DNA of 64,000 bases from Pseudomonas sp. MM213 (GTDB lineage Bacteria > Pseudomonadota > Gammaproteobacteria > Pseudomonadales > Pseudomonadaceae), in NCBI RefSeq assembly GCF_020423045.1, contig NZ_CP081943.1, forward strand, positions 1,426,001 to 1,490,000, read 5' to 3'. The translations under genes and the position numbers were made by a program. Position 1 is the first letter of the stretch. Each line of letters begins with the position of its first letter. The notes below the pieces were generated by a model. The model saw nothing but the letters and a program-made list of their open reading frames with translations, did not search any database and was not told the DNA's origin. Positions 56,012 to 64,000 of the stretch are shown here, piece by piece.

Positions 56012-57730
56012 TTAAAGAAAGAAATCCAGACGGAAGTAGATCGGTGCTTCACGTTCGCTCAGCGCTTCTGGCCGCTCAAGGGAGTGGGCGAAAGTGACGC
56101 TGGCGGCCAGGTGCTGGCCCCGGGCGAAAAGCTCCAGGGAGTTGCTCGACATCCGGCCGTGCTGCTCCGCGTTGTAGCGATCGTTACGGATCACACCGAC
56201 GTCATAACCCAGGCCGGTGCCATATTCCGTGAGCAGCGGACGCAGCCAGGCCCACGTCACCGGGCGGCTCCAGCGCAGGTCGTTACGCCAGTAACCGCCG
56301 CTGTCGCCGATCAGGGTCTGGTCCTTGTAACCACGGATCGAGGACTGGCTACCGAGGCTCATGCGTTGAGGGCTGAACAGCACGTCTTCACTGCGCTGGC
56401 CGGTGATCAGGCTGCTGAACACCAGGGATTCATCCCACAGCTTGAAGGGTTGCAGGTAGCTGATTGTCGCGGTGTATTTGCGGTAGCGGGCGTCAGGTGT
56501 GAGGTTGCCGAAAGCATCGCGACGCTGGTTCTCACGCTGAGCGTCGAATGCGCCGATACCGTTCTGCATACCCAGATCGACGTTGACGAACGCACTGCCG
56601 ATGCGCCGGCCATGGTTTATCCCAAACTGCGCCTCACTCAGCCGATTGCTGCTGACTGCCAGTTTGCTGTCTTCGATAAAGTTGTTCGTGCGCAGATAGG
56701 CCAGGCCGGTGTTGAGGGACGTCTTGCTCACCGAGTCGCGGTGGATCACCCGTTCCAGGCGCAGCTGATGATTCTGGCTGTCGCCGGTCTGCTTGAAGTC
56801 AAACCCGCTGGCCTGGGCCACAGAGCGGTACTCACTCTGGCTGTAGGCATAGCTGAGGTTCCACCAGCCGAACGGCAGGTTGTAATAAAGCAAGGCATTG
56901 TTCGAGGTTTTCTGATGATCGCTGATTGCGTCATGGCCGCCGCGCAGCATCAGTTGATCGGCCAATCCCAGGGGGCTGTCCCATTCAAACGAAGTACCCC
57001 ACTGTTGTTCGCCGGTACTTTTCTGGCCGTCATTACTGCGCGACAACCCGACGCGCCAGGGTTTTTGCGGCGTGTTCGTGACCAGTACTTCACTGCCGCC
57101 CACCTTCTGTCCGGGGGCCAGTTCCATCTTGGCCTGGTTCGACGGCAATCGATTGATCTGGTCTAACAGCTGTTCGATTTCCCGCAAGTTGAGCAGATCA
57201 CCGGTCTTGCCAGCAAAAGCCATGGCCAGCTCGCGCTCTGACAGCTGGCTGCCCTGCGCGCCTTGCATACCTTCGAGCCGCCCCTCTACGACCAGCACCT
57301 TCAAATGCCCGCCGGACAAATCCTGCTGCGGCAAGTAGGCGCGGCTGGTGACCAGGCCTTTTTCGATGTAGTGGTCGGTGATGACTTTCAGCAATTGATT
57401 GAGTTGAGCGACACCCAGGCATTGGCCCATGTAAGGCTTGAGCAAGTGCTCGCGCTGACCGGCGGAAAGGCTGTCGGCACCTTTGAGCTCAATGTTCTTG
57501 ATGGGGAAGCAACGGGTATCGGCAGGCGCCGCTTGTTGCGCAGGCGTGGCTTCCTTGCCGGGCAAATCCTTGAGTTCTTCAAGACGACGACGCTGCTCGT
57601 CCAGCAAGCGATCTTGACGCTCGCGGATTAGGTCGGTTTCACCGGGTGTCGGGGCAGCAAGGGTAGTATTCAGTGGAGAAAGGCACAGCAAAGCCAGGCA
57701 CAACCTCGCCACGAGGGCGGGTGGGTACAT
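56012..57730 (-). CDS. cdiB: CdiB/FhaC-type outer-membrane transporter (TpsB)
   Basis: 572 aa; SD GAGGG before the ATG at 57730. Signal peptide (VARLCLALLCLSPLNTTLAA), helical linker (RERQDRLLDEQRRRLEELK), POTRA domains with CFPIKNIELKGADSLS and LKVLVVEGRLEGM, then a 16-strand barrel. The lid-motif VRGY is IRGY here (SSIRGYKDQTLIG). It secretes CdiA across the outer membrane and lies 27 bp upstream of cdiA. Confidence 0.93.
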   Translation of the reverse strand: MYPPALVARLCLALLCLSPLNTTLAAPTPGETDLIRERQDRLLDEQRRRLEELKDLPGKEATPAQQAAPADTRCFPIKNIELKGADSLSAGQREHLLKPYMGQCLGVAQLNQLLKVITDHYIEKGLVTSRAYLPQQDLSGGHLKVLVVEGRLEGMQGAQGSQLSERELAMAFAGKTGDLLNLREIEQLLDQINRLPSNQAKMELAPGQKVGGSEVLVTNTPQKPWRVGLSRSNDGQKSTGEQQWGTSFEWDSPLGLADQLMLRGGHDAISDHQKTSNNALLYYNLPFGWWNLSYAYSQSEYRSVAQASGFDFKQTGDSQNHQLRLERVIHRDSVSKTSLNTGLAYLRTNNFIEDSKLAVSSNRLSEAQFGINHGRRIGSAFVNVDLGMQNGIGAFDAQRENQRRDAFGNLTPDARYRKYTATISYLQPFKLWDESLVFSSLITGQRSEDVLFSPQRMSLGSQSSIRGYKDQTLIGDSGGYWRNDLRWSRPVTWAWLRPLLTEYGTGLGYDVGVIRNDRYNAEQHGRMSSNSLELFARGQHLAASVTFAHSLERPEALSEREAPIYFRLDFFL

Positions 57731-57915
57731 GTTCGATCCCTCGATACGGCGGGTGATGGCAAAATAGCGGCGCGATACTAAATGGCCACTATTCTGACGT
57801 CAACTTTCCTTTGTCCATATAACCATTACCCGCGCCGCGTAATGAGCAACCGACCGTTGCATGCCGAATTCAAACTGCCCTTCGCGTCGGCGCCGACACC
57901 GAAAAACAGGCACAA

Positions 57916-57939
57916 AAAAAGAGGCCTGAGCCTCTTTTT
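57916..57939. terminator. Bidirectional terminator-like hairpin
   Basis: AAAAAGAGGC CTGA GCCTCTTTTT between tRNA-Gly and cdiB; A-run and T-run make it usable on either strand. Confidence 0.8.
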
Positions 57940-57966
57940 CGAAGATGAAATGACAAATCGCGCACA

Positions 57967-58000
57967 AAAAAAAGCGCCACTCATTGAGTGGCGCTTTTTT
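57967..58000 (-). terminator. Intrinsic terminator of tRNA-Gly
   Basis: AAAGCGCCACTCA/TGAGTGGCGCTTT stem with flanking A/T runs, directly after the tRNA on the minus strand. Confidence 0.9.
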
Positions 58001-58005
58001 GTATT

Positions 58006-58081
<76 letters not shown>

Positions 58082-58148
58082 GTCTTGGTGGTGCGCATTT
58101 TATAGAATCCAGAAGCTCCGTCAACCCCTTGATTCAAAAAAGTTTTAT

Positions 58149-58706
58149 TTATTTTTCCACATCGGTCTTCAGATGCGGCCAGGCAGCCCGCAGGTATTGA
58201 ACCATGGACCACAATGTCAGGCCCGCAGAGATCATCAGCAAGGCGTAACCCACCAGGACCCAGAACGTGAAGTCCGACGGATTGGCCAGCAGGATCACCA
58301 GCGCCAACATCTGCGCGGCGGTTTTCCATTTGCCCAGGTTCGACACGGCGACGTGAGCGCGAGCGCCGAGCTCGGCCATCCACTCGCGCAGTGCCGATAC
58401 CACGATCTCGCGACCAATGATCACGGCAGCCGGCAGCGTGAGCCACAAATTACCGTGTTCCTGCACCAGCAGCACCAACGCCACGGCGACCATCAGCTTG
58501 TCGGCCACCGGATCGAGGAATGCCCCGAACGGCGTACTTTGCTCCAGACGACGAGCCAGGTATCCGTCCAGCCAGTCTGTGGCGGCGGCAAACGCGAAGA
58601 CCGAAGCGGACGCCAGGTAGCTCCATTGGTAAGGCAGGTAGAACAGTAAAATGAAGATCGGGATAAGCAGGACGCGTAGAACGGTAATCAGATTAGGGAT
58701 ATTCAT
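58149..58706 (-). CDS. pgsA: CDP-diacylglycerol-glycerol-3-phosphate 3-phosphatidyltransferase
   Basis: 185 aa from the ATG at 58706 ([12 protein letters not shown]); a GTG at 58712 is also possible. Makes phosphatidylglycerol phosphate at the inner membrane. The CDP-alcohol transferase motif reads [20 protein letters not shown] and continues VADK. Five to six membrane helices. It sits in the gacA-uvrC-pgsA order. Confidence 0.96.
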   Translation of the reverse strand: MNIPNLITVLRVLLIPIFILLFYLPYQWSYLASASVFAFAAATDWLDGYLARRLEQSTPFGAFLDPVADKLMVAVALVLLVQEHGNLWLTLPAAVIIGREIVVSALREWMAELGARAHVAVSNLGKWKTAAQMLALVILLANPSDFTFWVLVGYALLMISAGLTLWSMVQYLRAAWPHLKTDVEK

Positions 58707-58738
58707 CGGCACAACTGGCTACGAGGTGAGGGGGCATT

Positions 58739-60562
58739 CTACTCGCTGTGCAGATTTGCATAAATCAACTCTGCGAGCTTTTTACTGATCCCGGGTGCTT
58801 TGGCGATCTCTTCGATGCTGGCACGAGACAGCTCCTGCAATCCACCAAAATGTTTCAACAAATCGCGCCGACGGGTCGGACCCACCCCGGCTACACCCTC
58901 AAGCGTAGACGTACGGCGCGTTTTGCCACGGCGGGCACGGTGTCCGGTAATTGCAAATCGGTGGGCTTCATCGCGGATCTGCTGGATCAAATGTAGTGCC
59001 GGGGAATCGCCACGCAAGGTAAATTCGTGGGCGGCGTCATTGAGGTACAAGGTTTCGAAACCGGCCTTGCGCGTCGCCCCCTTGGCCACGCCCAGCAGAA
59101 TCAGGTCGGGCACCGCCAGTTCATTGAGCACATCGCGCGCCATGGACAACTGCCCCTTGCCGCCGTCCACCAGCAGAATGTCCGGCAACTTGCCCTCCCC
59201 GTCCTTCAGTTTGCTGAAGCGCCGGGTCAGGGCCTGATGCATTGCGGCGTAGTCATCGCCCGGCGTAACACCCTCAATGTTGTAGCGACGGTAATCGGAC
59301 TTGATCGGCCCTTCGGGGCCGAACACCACGCAGGACGCCACGGTCGCTTCGCCGCTGGAGTGACTGATGTCGTAGCACTCGAGGCGCTGCGGTGGCTCAT
59401 CCAGTTTAAGCACGTCGGCCAGGGCATCGAAACGTGCCGCAACGTGTTGGCGGTTGGCCAGGCGCGCGCCCAGTGCCTGCTCGGCATTGGTCACGGCCAA
59501 TTGCTGCCAGCGTGCCCGCGTGCCACGAACCCTGTGACTGATGCTCAGCTCACGACCGCGCAACTCTTCGATGGCCGCGATCAGGGTCGGGAAGTCTTCG
59601 TGAACCACGTTGACGATCAGCTCGCTCGGCAAGTCGCGTTCGGGGCTGCTGACGAAGTACTGACCGAGAAACGCGGCCATGACTTCAGAGACGTCTTCCT
59701 CAATACCCACCTGCGGAAAGAAATTCTTGCTCCCCAGCACCCGTCCGCCGCGCACGCTGATCAAATGGACACAGGCACCGCCCGGATTGACGAACGCGGC
59801 GATGACGTCGACGTCACCGGTCCCGCCTTCCATGCTCTGTTGATCCTGGACCCGGCGCAGCAACGAGATCTGGTCGCGCAATTCGGCGGCACGCTCGAAT
59901 TCGAGGTTGATCGCCGCCTCTTCCATGCCGGCGGACAATTCATCGGTCAGCGCATTGCTGCGCCCTTCGAGGAACATCACCGAGTGACGAACGTCCTCGG
60001 CGTAAACCTCGGGCTCCACCAGCCCCACACACGGCGCCTTGCAACGTTTGATCTGGTATTGCAGGCATGGGCGTGTGCGGTTCTTGTAGTAGCTGTCTTC
60101 GCACTGGCGAACGAAAAAGGTTTTTTGCAGCAGGCTCAGGCTTTCGCGAATCGCCCCGGCACTGGGATAAGGGCCGAAATATTTGCCCTTGGCCTTTTTC
60201 GCCCCACGATGAATGCTCAGGCGTGGGAACTGACCGTCGGAAAGAAACACGTACGGGTAGGATTTGTCGTCGCGCAGCAGAATGTTGTAGGGCGGACGCC
60301 ATTCCTTGATCAGCGTCTGCTCAAGCAGCAAGGCTTCGGTTTCGTTGGCAGTGATCGTCGTTTCGACCTGGGCGATACGCGCCACCAGCGCAGCGGTCTT
60401 GGGCGCGAGGCCGGACTTGCGGAAGTAACTCGACAGACGATTCTTGAGATTCTTGGCCTTGCCGACGTAGAGCAGGCGTGCCTCGCTGTCGAACATGCGA
60501 TAGACGCCGGGGCGTCCGCTGACCGTCGACAGGAAAGCACTCGGATCGAAGGTGTCAGTCAT
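58739..60562 (-). CDS. uvrC: UvrABC excinuclease subunit C
   Basis: 607 aa. GIY-YIG domain ([23 protein letters not shown] without its first residue), C-rich [23 protein letters not shown] motif ([24 protein letters not shown]), the RNase H-like half ([30 protein letters not shown]) and C-terminal HhH motifs ([16 protein letters not shown]). Starts 2 bp after gacA ends, an operon conserved in pseudomonads. Confidence 0.98.
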   Translation of the reverse strand: MTDTFDPSAFLSTVSGRPGVYRMFDSEARLLYVGKAKNLKNRLSSYFRKSGLAPKTAALVARIAQVETTITANETEALLLEQTLIKEWRPPYNILLRDDKSYPYVFLSDGQFPRLSIHRGAKKAKGKYFGPYPSAGAIRESLSLLQKTFFVRQCEDSYYKNRTRPCLQYQIKRCKAPCVGLVEPEVYAEDVRHSVMFLEGRSNALTDELSAGMEEAAINLEFERAAELRDQISLLRRVQDQQSMEGGTGDVDVIAAFVNPGGACVHLISVRGGRVLGSKNFFPQVGIEEDVSEVMAAFLGQYFVSSPERDLPSELIVNVVHEDFPTLIAAIEELRGRELSISHRVRGTRARWQQLAVTNAEQALGARLANRQHVAARFDALADVLKLDEPPQRLECYDISHSSGEATVASCVVFGPEGPIKSDYRRYNIEGVTPGDDYAAMHQALTRRFSKLKDGEGKLPDILLVDGGKGQLSMARDVLNELAVPDLILLGVAKGATRKAGFETLYLNDAAHEFTLRGDSPALHLIQQIRDEAHRFAITGHRARRGKTRRTSTLEGVAGVGPTRRRDLLKHFGGLQELSRASIEEIAKAPGISKKLAELIYANLHSE

Positions 60563-60564
60563 TT

Positions 60565-61206
60565 TCAGAGGCTGGCATCAACCATGCCGTGACGAACTGC
60601 CAACAGCGTCAATTCGACATCGCTGCTGATCGAAAGCTTTTCGAAAATTCGGTAACGGTAGGTGTTCACGGTTTTGGGTGACAGGCACAGTTTGTCGGAA
60701 ATGATCTGGACCTTCTGGCAGCCGACAATCATCAGCGCGATCTGGATTTCCCGCTCCGACAGTGCGTCGAAGGGCGAATCGTTGGTCGGCTGAAAGGATT
60801 TGATCGCCAGTTGCTGGGCAATCTGCGGACTGATGTAGCGTTGCCCGGCAAACACCAGGCGGATGGCCTGGACCATTTCCGGCAACCCGGCGCCTTTGGT
60901 CAGGTAGCCCGCGGCCCCGGCCTGCAACAAACGTGTAGGAAACGGATCTTCCTCGCACACGGTGACCGCGACGACCTTGATATCCGGATGACTGCGCAAC
61001 AGTTTGCGCGTGGCTTCAAGACCGCCGATACCCGGCATCTTGACGTCCATCAGCACCACATCGGGTTTCAACTCACGCGCCTTGAGCAGGGATTCTTCCC
61101 CGGACTCAGCCTGGCCGACTACTTGCAGGCCATCGATGTCAGCCAGCATTCGTGTAATGCCTGTACGAACGAGATCATGGTCATCGACTACTAGCACCCT
61201 AATCAA
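60565..61206 (-). CDS. gacA: GacA response regulator (TTG start)
   Basis: 213 aa from the TTG at 61206, matching the known GacA N-terminus [15 protein letters not shown]. Phospho-acceptor D54 (VLMDVKMPG), conserved Lys in GYLTKGAG, LuxR-type helix-turn-helix at the C-terminus ([36 protein letters not shown]). It activates the Rsm small RNAs and so controls secondary metabolism and biofilm. The partner GacS is not here. Confidence 0.98.
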   Translation of the reverse strand: MIRVLVVDDHDLVRTGITRMLADIDGLQVVGQAESGEESLLKARELKPDVVLMDVKMPGIGGLEATRKLLRSHPDIKVVAVTVCEEDPFPTRLLQAGAAGYLTKGAGLPEMVQAIRLVFAGQRYISPQIAQQLAIKSFQPTNDSPFDALSEREIQIALMIVGCQKVQIISDKLCLSPKTVNTYRYRIFEKLSISSDVELTLLAVRHGMVDASL

Positions 61207-61332
61207 GCAGACACCTCGCGATATGGTCTTATTGAGTTGCCGACACCTTAGCAAAAAGCAACTGGCAGACCTAGCGGCAAGCGTCATATAAAAAGTTTCA
61301 ATACATCTTGAAAGGCTTGTCTCATGCGTGTT

Positions 61333-61776
61333 TCAGCGATGCGAGGCATCGATATCGCGCTGCATTCTCAGGAAACACTCGTCTTTGCCGACCACTGCCA
61401 GGCCCTTTCGCTCGTATAACGCTTTCGCCGGATTATTTTCAAAAACCGTCAGGCGCAATGCCGGGCGTCGTTCCTTGCACGCCATTGCCAATACCTGATC
61501 GATCGCCCAGGAACCGGCGCCCTGCCCCCGGAACGCTTCGAGCACGTGTAACTCACGGATATACAAGGCCCTTGCATCCCGACTCAGGCTTACATAACCC
61601 AGCCGTACATCATCACGGACGATCAGCCAGTTTTCCCGCCCCGCCCAGGCCACATCAAAAGCCTCGTCCTGCCACAGCAGATCGTGCTGAATGTAGTAGC
61701 GGAGCATGGTTTTACAGGTCAGTTCACGAGCAAAGTCGAGGTCTTGCGATGTCGCAGGACGTAATTCGAATCCCAT
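61333..61776 (-). CDS. GNAT-family acetyltransferase
   Basis: 147 aa. Acetyl-CoA loop region ELHVLEAFRGQGAGSWAID (R/Q-x-x-G-x-G/A) and the LTVFENNPAKALYERKGLAVV end. Probable N-acetyltransferase; substrate unknown. Its start overlaps the end of the amidohydrolase gene by 1 bp, so both belong to one unit. It lies just upstream of gacA with its own 3' end at 61333. Confidence 0.9.
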   Translation of the reverse strand: MGFELRPATSQDLDFARELTCKTMLRYYIQHDLLWQDEAFDVAWAGRENWLIVRDDVRLGYVSLSRDARALYIRELHVLEAFRGQGAGSWAIDQVLAMACKERRPALRLTVFENNPAKALYERKGLAVVGKDECFLRMQRDIDASHR

Positions 61777-62534
61777 CAGGCCTCCGCGACGGCGACGACG
61801 CGCCCCGTCCAGCTGTCAGCATTACGGCGAGCAACGACCAGCAGATTGCCCGTGCCAGGTGCTGCAGCGATCAGCGAACCGTCCGATGCCCAGATGGCGC
61901 TGCGTCCCGCCGACTCCCAGCCCCCCGTCGCACCGCCATGGTTGGCCATCAGCACCGCCATCGAATGCCTGACGGCATAGCCTTGCAACAACGCAGTATC
62001 GGGGGCGTAACCATTTTCGGTGATCAGCACGCCTGCGGCATACAGGTCGGCGCCCTGTTGCGCCACTGCGGCCGCATGACTGGCGTGGGAAAAATCGGCG
62101 CACACCGCCAAGGCTATCGTATCGCCGCCGATGGTCAGGGGCGAACCGCCAGTGCCCGGCGCAAACGCGACTTCCTCGCCGGGATGCAGATGCTGCTTGC
62201 TGTAGACCCCAAGTGAACCATCGGCGCCCAGTACCAGCGCCCCAATCAACACCGGCGAATGCTCCGACAGACGAACAGGCATCCCGACTACGGTCGTTAC
62301 GCCGACTTCCTGCGCAAAATCGCGCAACGGTTGCAGCACCGCATCCTCCGGAGCAATGGCCAGCTCAGCCGCCAGCCCACGCTCGTACCCGGTCAGTGAC
62401 AGTTCCGGAAACACCAGCAACTGCACGCCCTGCTCCGCCGCCACCTGCATGAAGCGTTGATGCCACACAATATTGGCGGCCAGGTCTCCGGCGATGGAGA
62501 TCGATTGAGCGGCGGCGATGGTCAGCGTCGTCAT
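61776..62534 (-). CDS. Carbon-nitrogen hydrolase (nitrilase superfamily)
   Basis: 252 aa. The Glu-Lys-Cys triad is visible: VFPELSLTGYE, KQHLHPGEE and ALAVCADFSHASH. Family members hydrolyse amides such as N-carbamoyl compounds or deaminated glutathione; the exact substrate is unknown. First gene of the unit with the GNAT gene. Confidence 0.9.
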   Translation of the reverse strand: MTTLTIAAAQSISIAGDLAANIVWHQRFMQVAAEQGVQLLVFPELSLTGYERGLAAELAIAPEDAVLQPLRDFAQEVGVTTVVGMPVRLSEHSPVLIGALVLGADGSLGVYSKQHLHPGEEVAFAPGTGGSPLTIGGDTIALAVCADFSHASHAAAVAQQGADLYAAGVLITENGYAPDTALLQGYAVRHSMAVLMANHGGATGGWESAGRSAIWASDGSLIAAAPGTGNLLVVARRNADSWTGRVVAVAEA

Positions 62535-62695
62535 GGTTCGTCCTTGTGACGTTGTGTTTTTGTTTAAACGGCGAGTGTGTCACAACCGCCGACGCACTCA
62601 AGCGATAGAAAACGCCGCCAGTAACCAATAGCAATTTCTGATTGAATCCGTGTACCGGCCTCTAGTAAGCTCGGCGCATCCATCGGAGACAGACC

Positions 62696-62824
62696 ATGTT
62701 CAACGCCCTCTCACAGCTTAGTTCCGCCAGCGCCCCGCGCTCGGTTGTGGCTGCCCGGGTGAATGTCGTTTGCGCTTCGGTCAGCTTTTATTTTGGGTAT
62801 TGGTTTAGCCACTGGCGCGCCTGA
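62696..62824 (+). CDS. Leader peptide rich in aromatic residues (attenuator)
   Basis: 42 aa, SD GGAG 8 nt before the ATG. Ends SFYFGYWFSHWRA: residues 31-40 hold three Phe, two Tyr, two Trp and one His. Followed 47 bp later by an intrinsic terminator, then the DAHP synthase gene. This layout fits ribosome-mediated attenuation by charged tRNA-Phe/Tyr/Trp. Confidence 0.82.
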   Translation: MFNALSQLSSASAPRSVVAARVNVVCASVSFYFGYWFSHWRA

Positions 62825-62871
62825 TACCCACACGGCGCCCACTTTAAACGGGTCGCCACCAGAGAATTCTC

Positions 62872-62911
62872 AACCCCCGGTCGGCCTCCCGACCGGGGGT
62901 TTTGTTTTTTC
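62872..62911 (+). terminator. Attenuator terminator
   Basis: AACCCCCGGTCGG CCTC CCGACCGGGGGTT followed by TTGTTTTTT: a 13-bp stem. It lies between the leader peptide and DAHP synthase. Confidence 0.93.
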
Positions 62912-62960
62912 AGCCCCCACACTTTTTAGCAACAACACAGACATTTTGAGGATTCACGAC

Positions 62961-63113
62961 ATGAACTACGCCACTTATTACCGTCACGACAGTTTTACCG
63001 CCTGGCGATTTAGCAGCCTCCGCTCGGGACAGCCTGCCGCCTCCGATCGGTCACCCACAGGTGGCAAGCACACACACGCAGCCAATCCGGCCAATTGTCG
63101 AACACCCCAGTAG
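62961..63113 (+). CDS. Second small upstream ORF (50 aa)
   Basis: 50 aa with SD GAGG and ATG at 62961; starts MNYATYYRHDSFTAWRF, again aromatic-rich at the N-terminus. It ends 48 bp before the DAHP synthase start. May be a second translational sensor or simply a leader ORF. Confidence 0.6.
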   Translation: MNYATYYRHDSFTAWRFSSLRSGQPAASDRSPTGGKHTHAANPANCRTPQ

Positions 63114-63161
63114 GGCCGAGCGCGCGGGAACGAACCCGCCGCCCGCCCAGGAAGCCTGAAC

Positions 63162-64000
63162 ATGAACTCGTCCGTCTCTGCTTTGCCGCTGTCCACCCTG
63201 AGCCCTGCCAATGAAGCGCTGACCTTGCGCCTGCCGAGCTCATTGCAACTCAAACAGCAACTGCCGCTCAGCAACGCCCTGACCCGGCAAGTCGCCGCCC
63301 ACCGCGATGCGGTTCGTGCGATTCTCAACGGTGAAGACTCCCGTTTGCTGGTCATCGTCGGTCCTTGCTCGATTCACGATCCGCAGTCTGCCCTCGAATA
63401 CGCCAGTCACCTCGCCCGCCTCGCCGCCGACGTCAGCGATGAAATGCTACTGGTGATGCGCGCCTACGTCGAAAAACCCCGTACCACCGTCGGCTGGAAA
63501 GGCCTGGCCTACGATCCGCACCTGGACGGCAGTGACGACATGGCCGGTGGCCTGACCCTGTCACGGGAGCTGATGCGCGAAATGCTTCGACTCGGCCTGC
63601 CGATTGCCACCGAACTGCTGCAACCGATGGCCGCCGGGTACTTCGACGACCTGCTCAGCTGGGTCGCCATTGGCGCCCGCACCACCGAATCACAGATCCA
63701 CCGGGAAATGGCCAGCGGCCTGAACATGCCGGTCGGCTTCAAGAACGGCACCGATGGTGGCGTCGGTGTTGCCAGTGACGCCATGCGCTCGGCCGCTCAT
63801 CCGCATCGGCATTTCGGTGTCGACAGCCAGGGGCACCCCGCGATCATCCAGACGCCCGGCAATCCTGACACTCACCTGGTATTGCGCGGCGGTCATCGCG
63901 GCCCGAACTACGACCGCAACAGCGTCGCCCAGGTGAACAGCGACCTGACCAAACTGAAGATCCCGGCCCGGATCATGGTCGATTGCAGCCACGCCAACAG
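63162..64000 (+). CDS. Class I DAHP synthase (3-deoxy-7-phosphoheptulonate synthase), cut at window edge
   Basis: 279 codons before the window ends, no stop yet. Catalyses the first shikimate step, PEP + erythrose-4-phosphate to DAHP. Motifs VIVGPCSIHDPQSALEYA, YVEKPRTTVGWKG, GARTTESQIHREMASG, FKNGTDGG, and HRGPNYDRNS with Lys and His metal/substrate residues; the AroF/G/H type. Feedback specificity cannot be read safely. It is preceded by the attenuator. Confidence 0.95.
   Translation, partial: MNSSVSALPLSTLSPANEALTLRLPSSLQLKQQLPLSNALTRQVAAHRDAVRAILNGEDSRLLVIVGPCSIHDPQSALEYASHLARLAADVSDEMLLVMRAYVEKPRTTVGWKGLAYDPHLDGSDDMAGGLTLSRELMREMLRLGLPIATELLQPMAAGYFDDLLSWVAIGARTTESQIHREMASGLNMPVGFKNGTDGGVGVASDAMRSAAHPHRHFGVDSQGHPAIIQTPGNPDTHLVLRGGHRGPNYDRNSVAQVNSDLTKLKIPARIMVDCSHAN

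Overview
The window is a Pseudomonas chromosome segment, most likely from the P. fluorescens group. The evidence is high GC; an HPPD of the P. fluorescens type (358 aa, H162/H240/E322); a MvaT/MvaU-type H-NS-like protein and a GacA, both starting at TTG; the gacA-uvrC-pgsA-tRNA block; and repeated GTAGGAGCGAG..CTCGCGA REP/REPIN hairpins.

Layout. 0-11.5 kb holds housekeeping and stress genes: aldo/keto reductase, RarD and a second DMT permease, hpd, a CSS-EAL c-di-GMP phosphodiesterase, mvaT/U-like, gloA, ahpF and ahpC. 11.6-16.1 kb has a divergent tyrosine-recombinase/KfrA-coiled-coil pair resembling the TnpS/TnpT cointegrate-resolution module of Tn4651-type transposons, but with no transposase, followed by gor and galU. 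16.3-18.4 kb is a run of small lipoproteins and small conserved proteins. 18.4-21 kb is an alkylation-repair regulon: a 2OG-Fe oxygenase with alkB, then ada. Both units have the same Ada-box promoter, but the Ada sensor domain has lost three of its four zinc cysteines. 21-30 kb holds acuI, a nitronate monooxygenase, modABC behind a ModE box, a topoisomerase IB, small proteins and a TetR/NmrA pair.

The tRNA-Leu and tRNA-Cys genes (30.9-31.2 kb) lie 27 kb from tRNA-Gly (58.0 kb). In P. aeruginosa, as I recall it, these sit together behind gacA-uvrC-pgsA, so 31.2-58.0 kb looks like an accessory block between them. It carries a CBS protein; nirBD with a sigma54-type promoter and a leader that matches an ANTAR (NasT-type) antitermination element; an acyltransferase; an M20 dipeptidase and OprD porin; a RidA/creatininase/MFS/LysR cluster; a lower-GC patch; and a contact-dependent inhibition locus. 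That locus is cdiB, a 3052-aa cdiA ending in a Hint domain and an EndoU-like nuclease, and cdiI. Beyond it lies a displaced toxin tip with its own probable immunity gene, bracketed by two copies of an ~83-bp repeat.

58-64 kb holds pgsA, uvrC, gacA, an acetyltransferase and an amidohydrolase. The right edge is the start of a DAHP synthase gene, preceded by an aromatic-rich leader peptide and an intrinsic terminator, a candidate ribosome-mediated attenuator. No CRISPR array, intact insertion sequence or prophage was seen.
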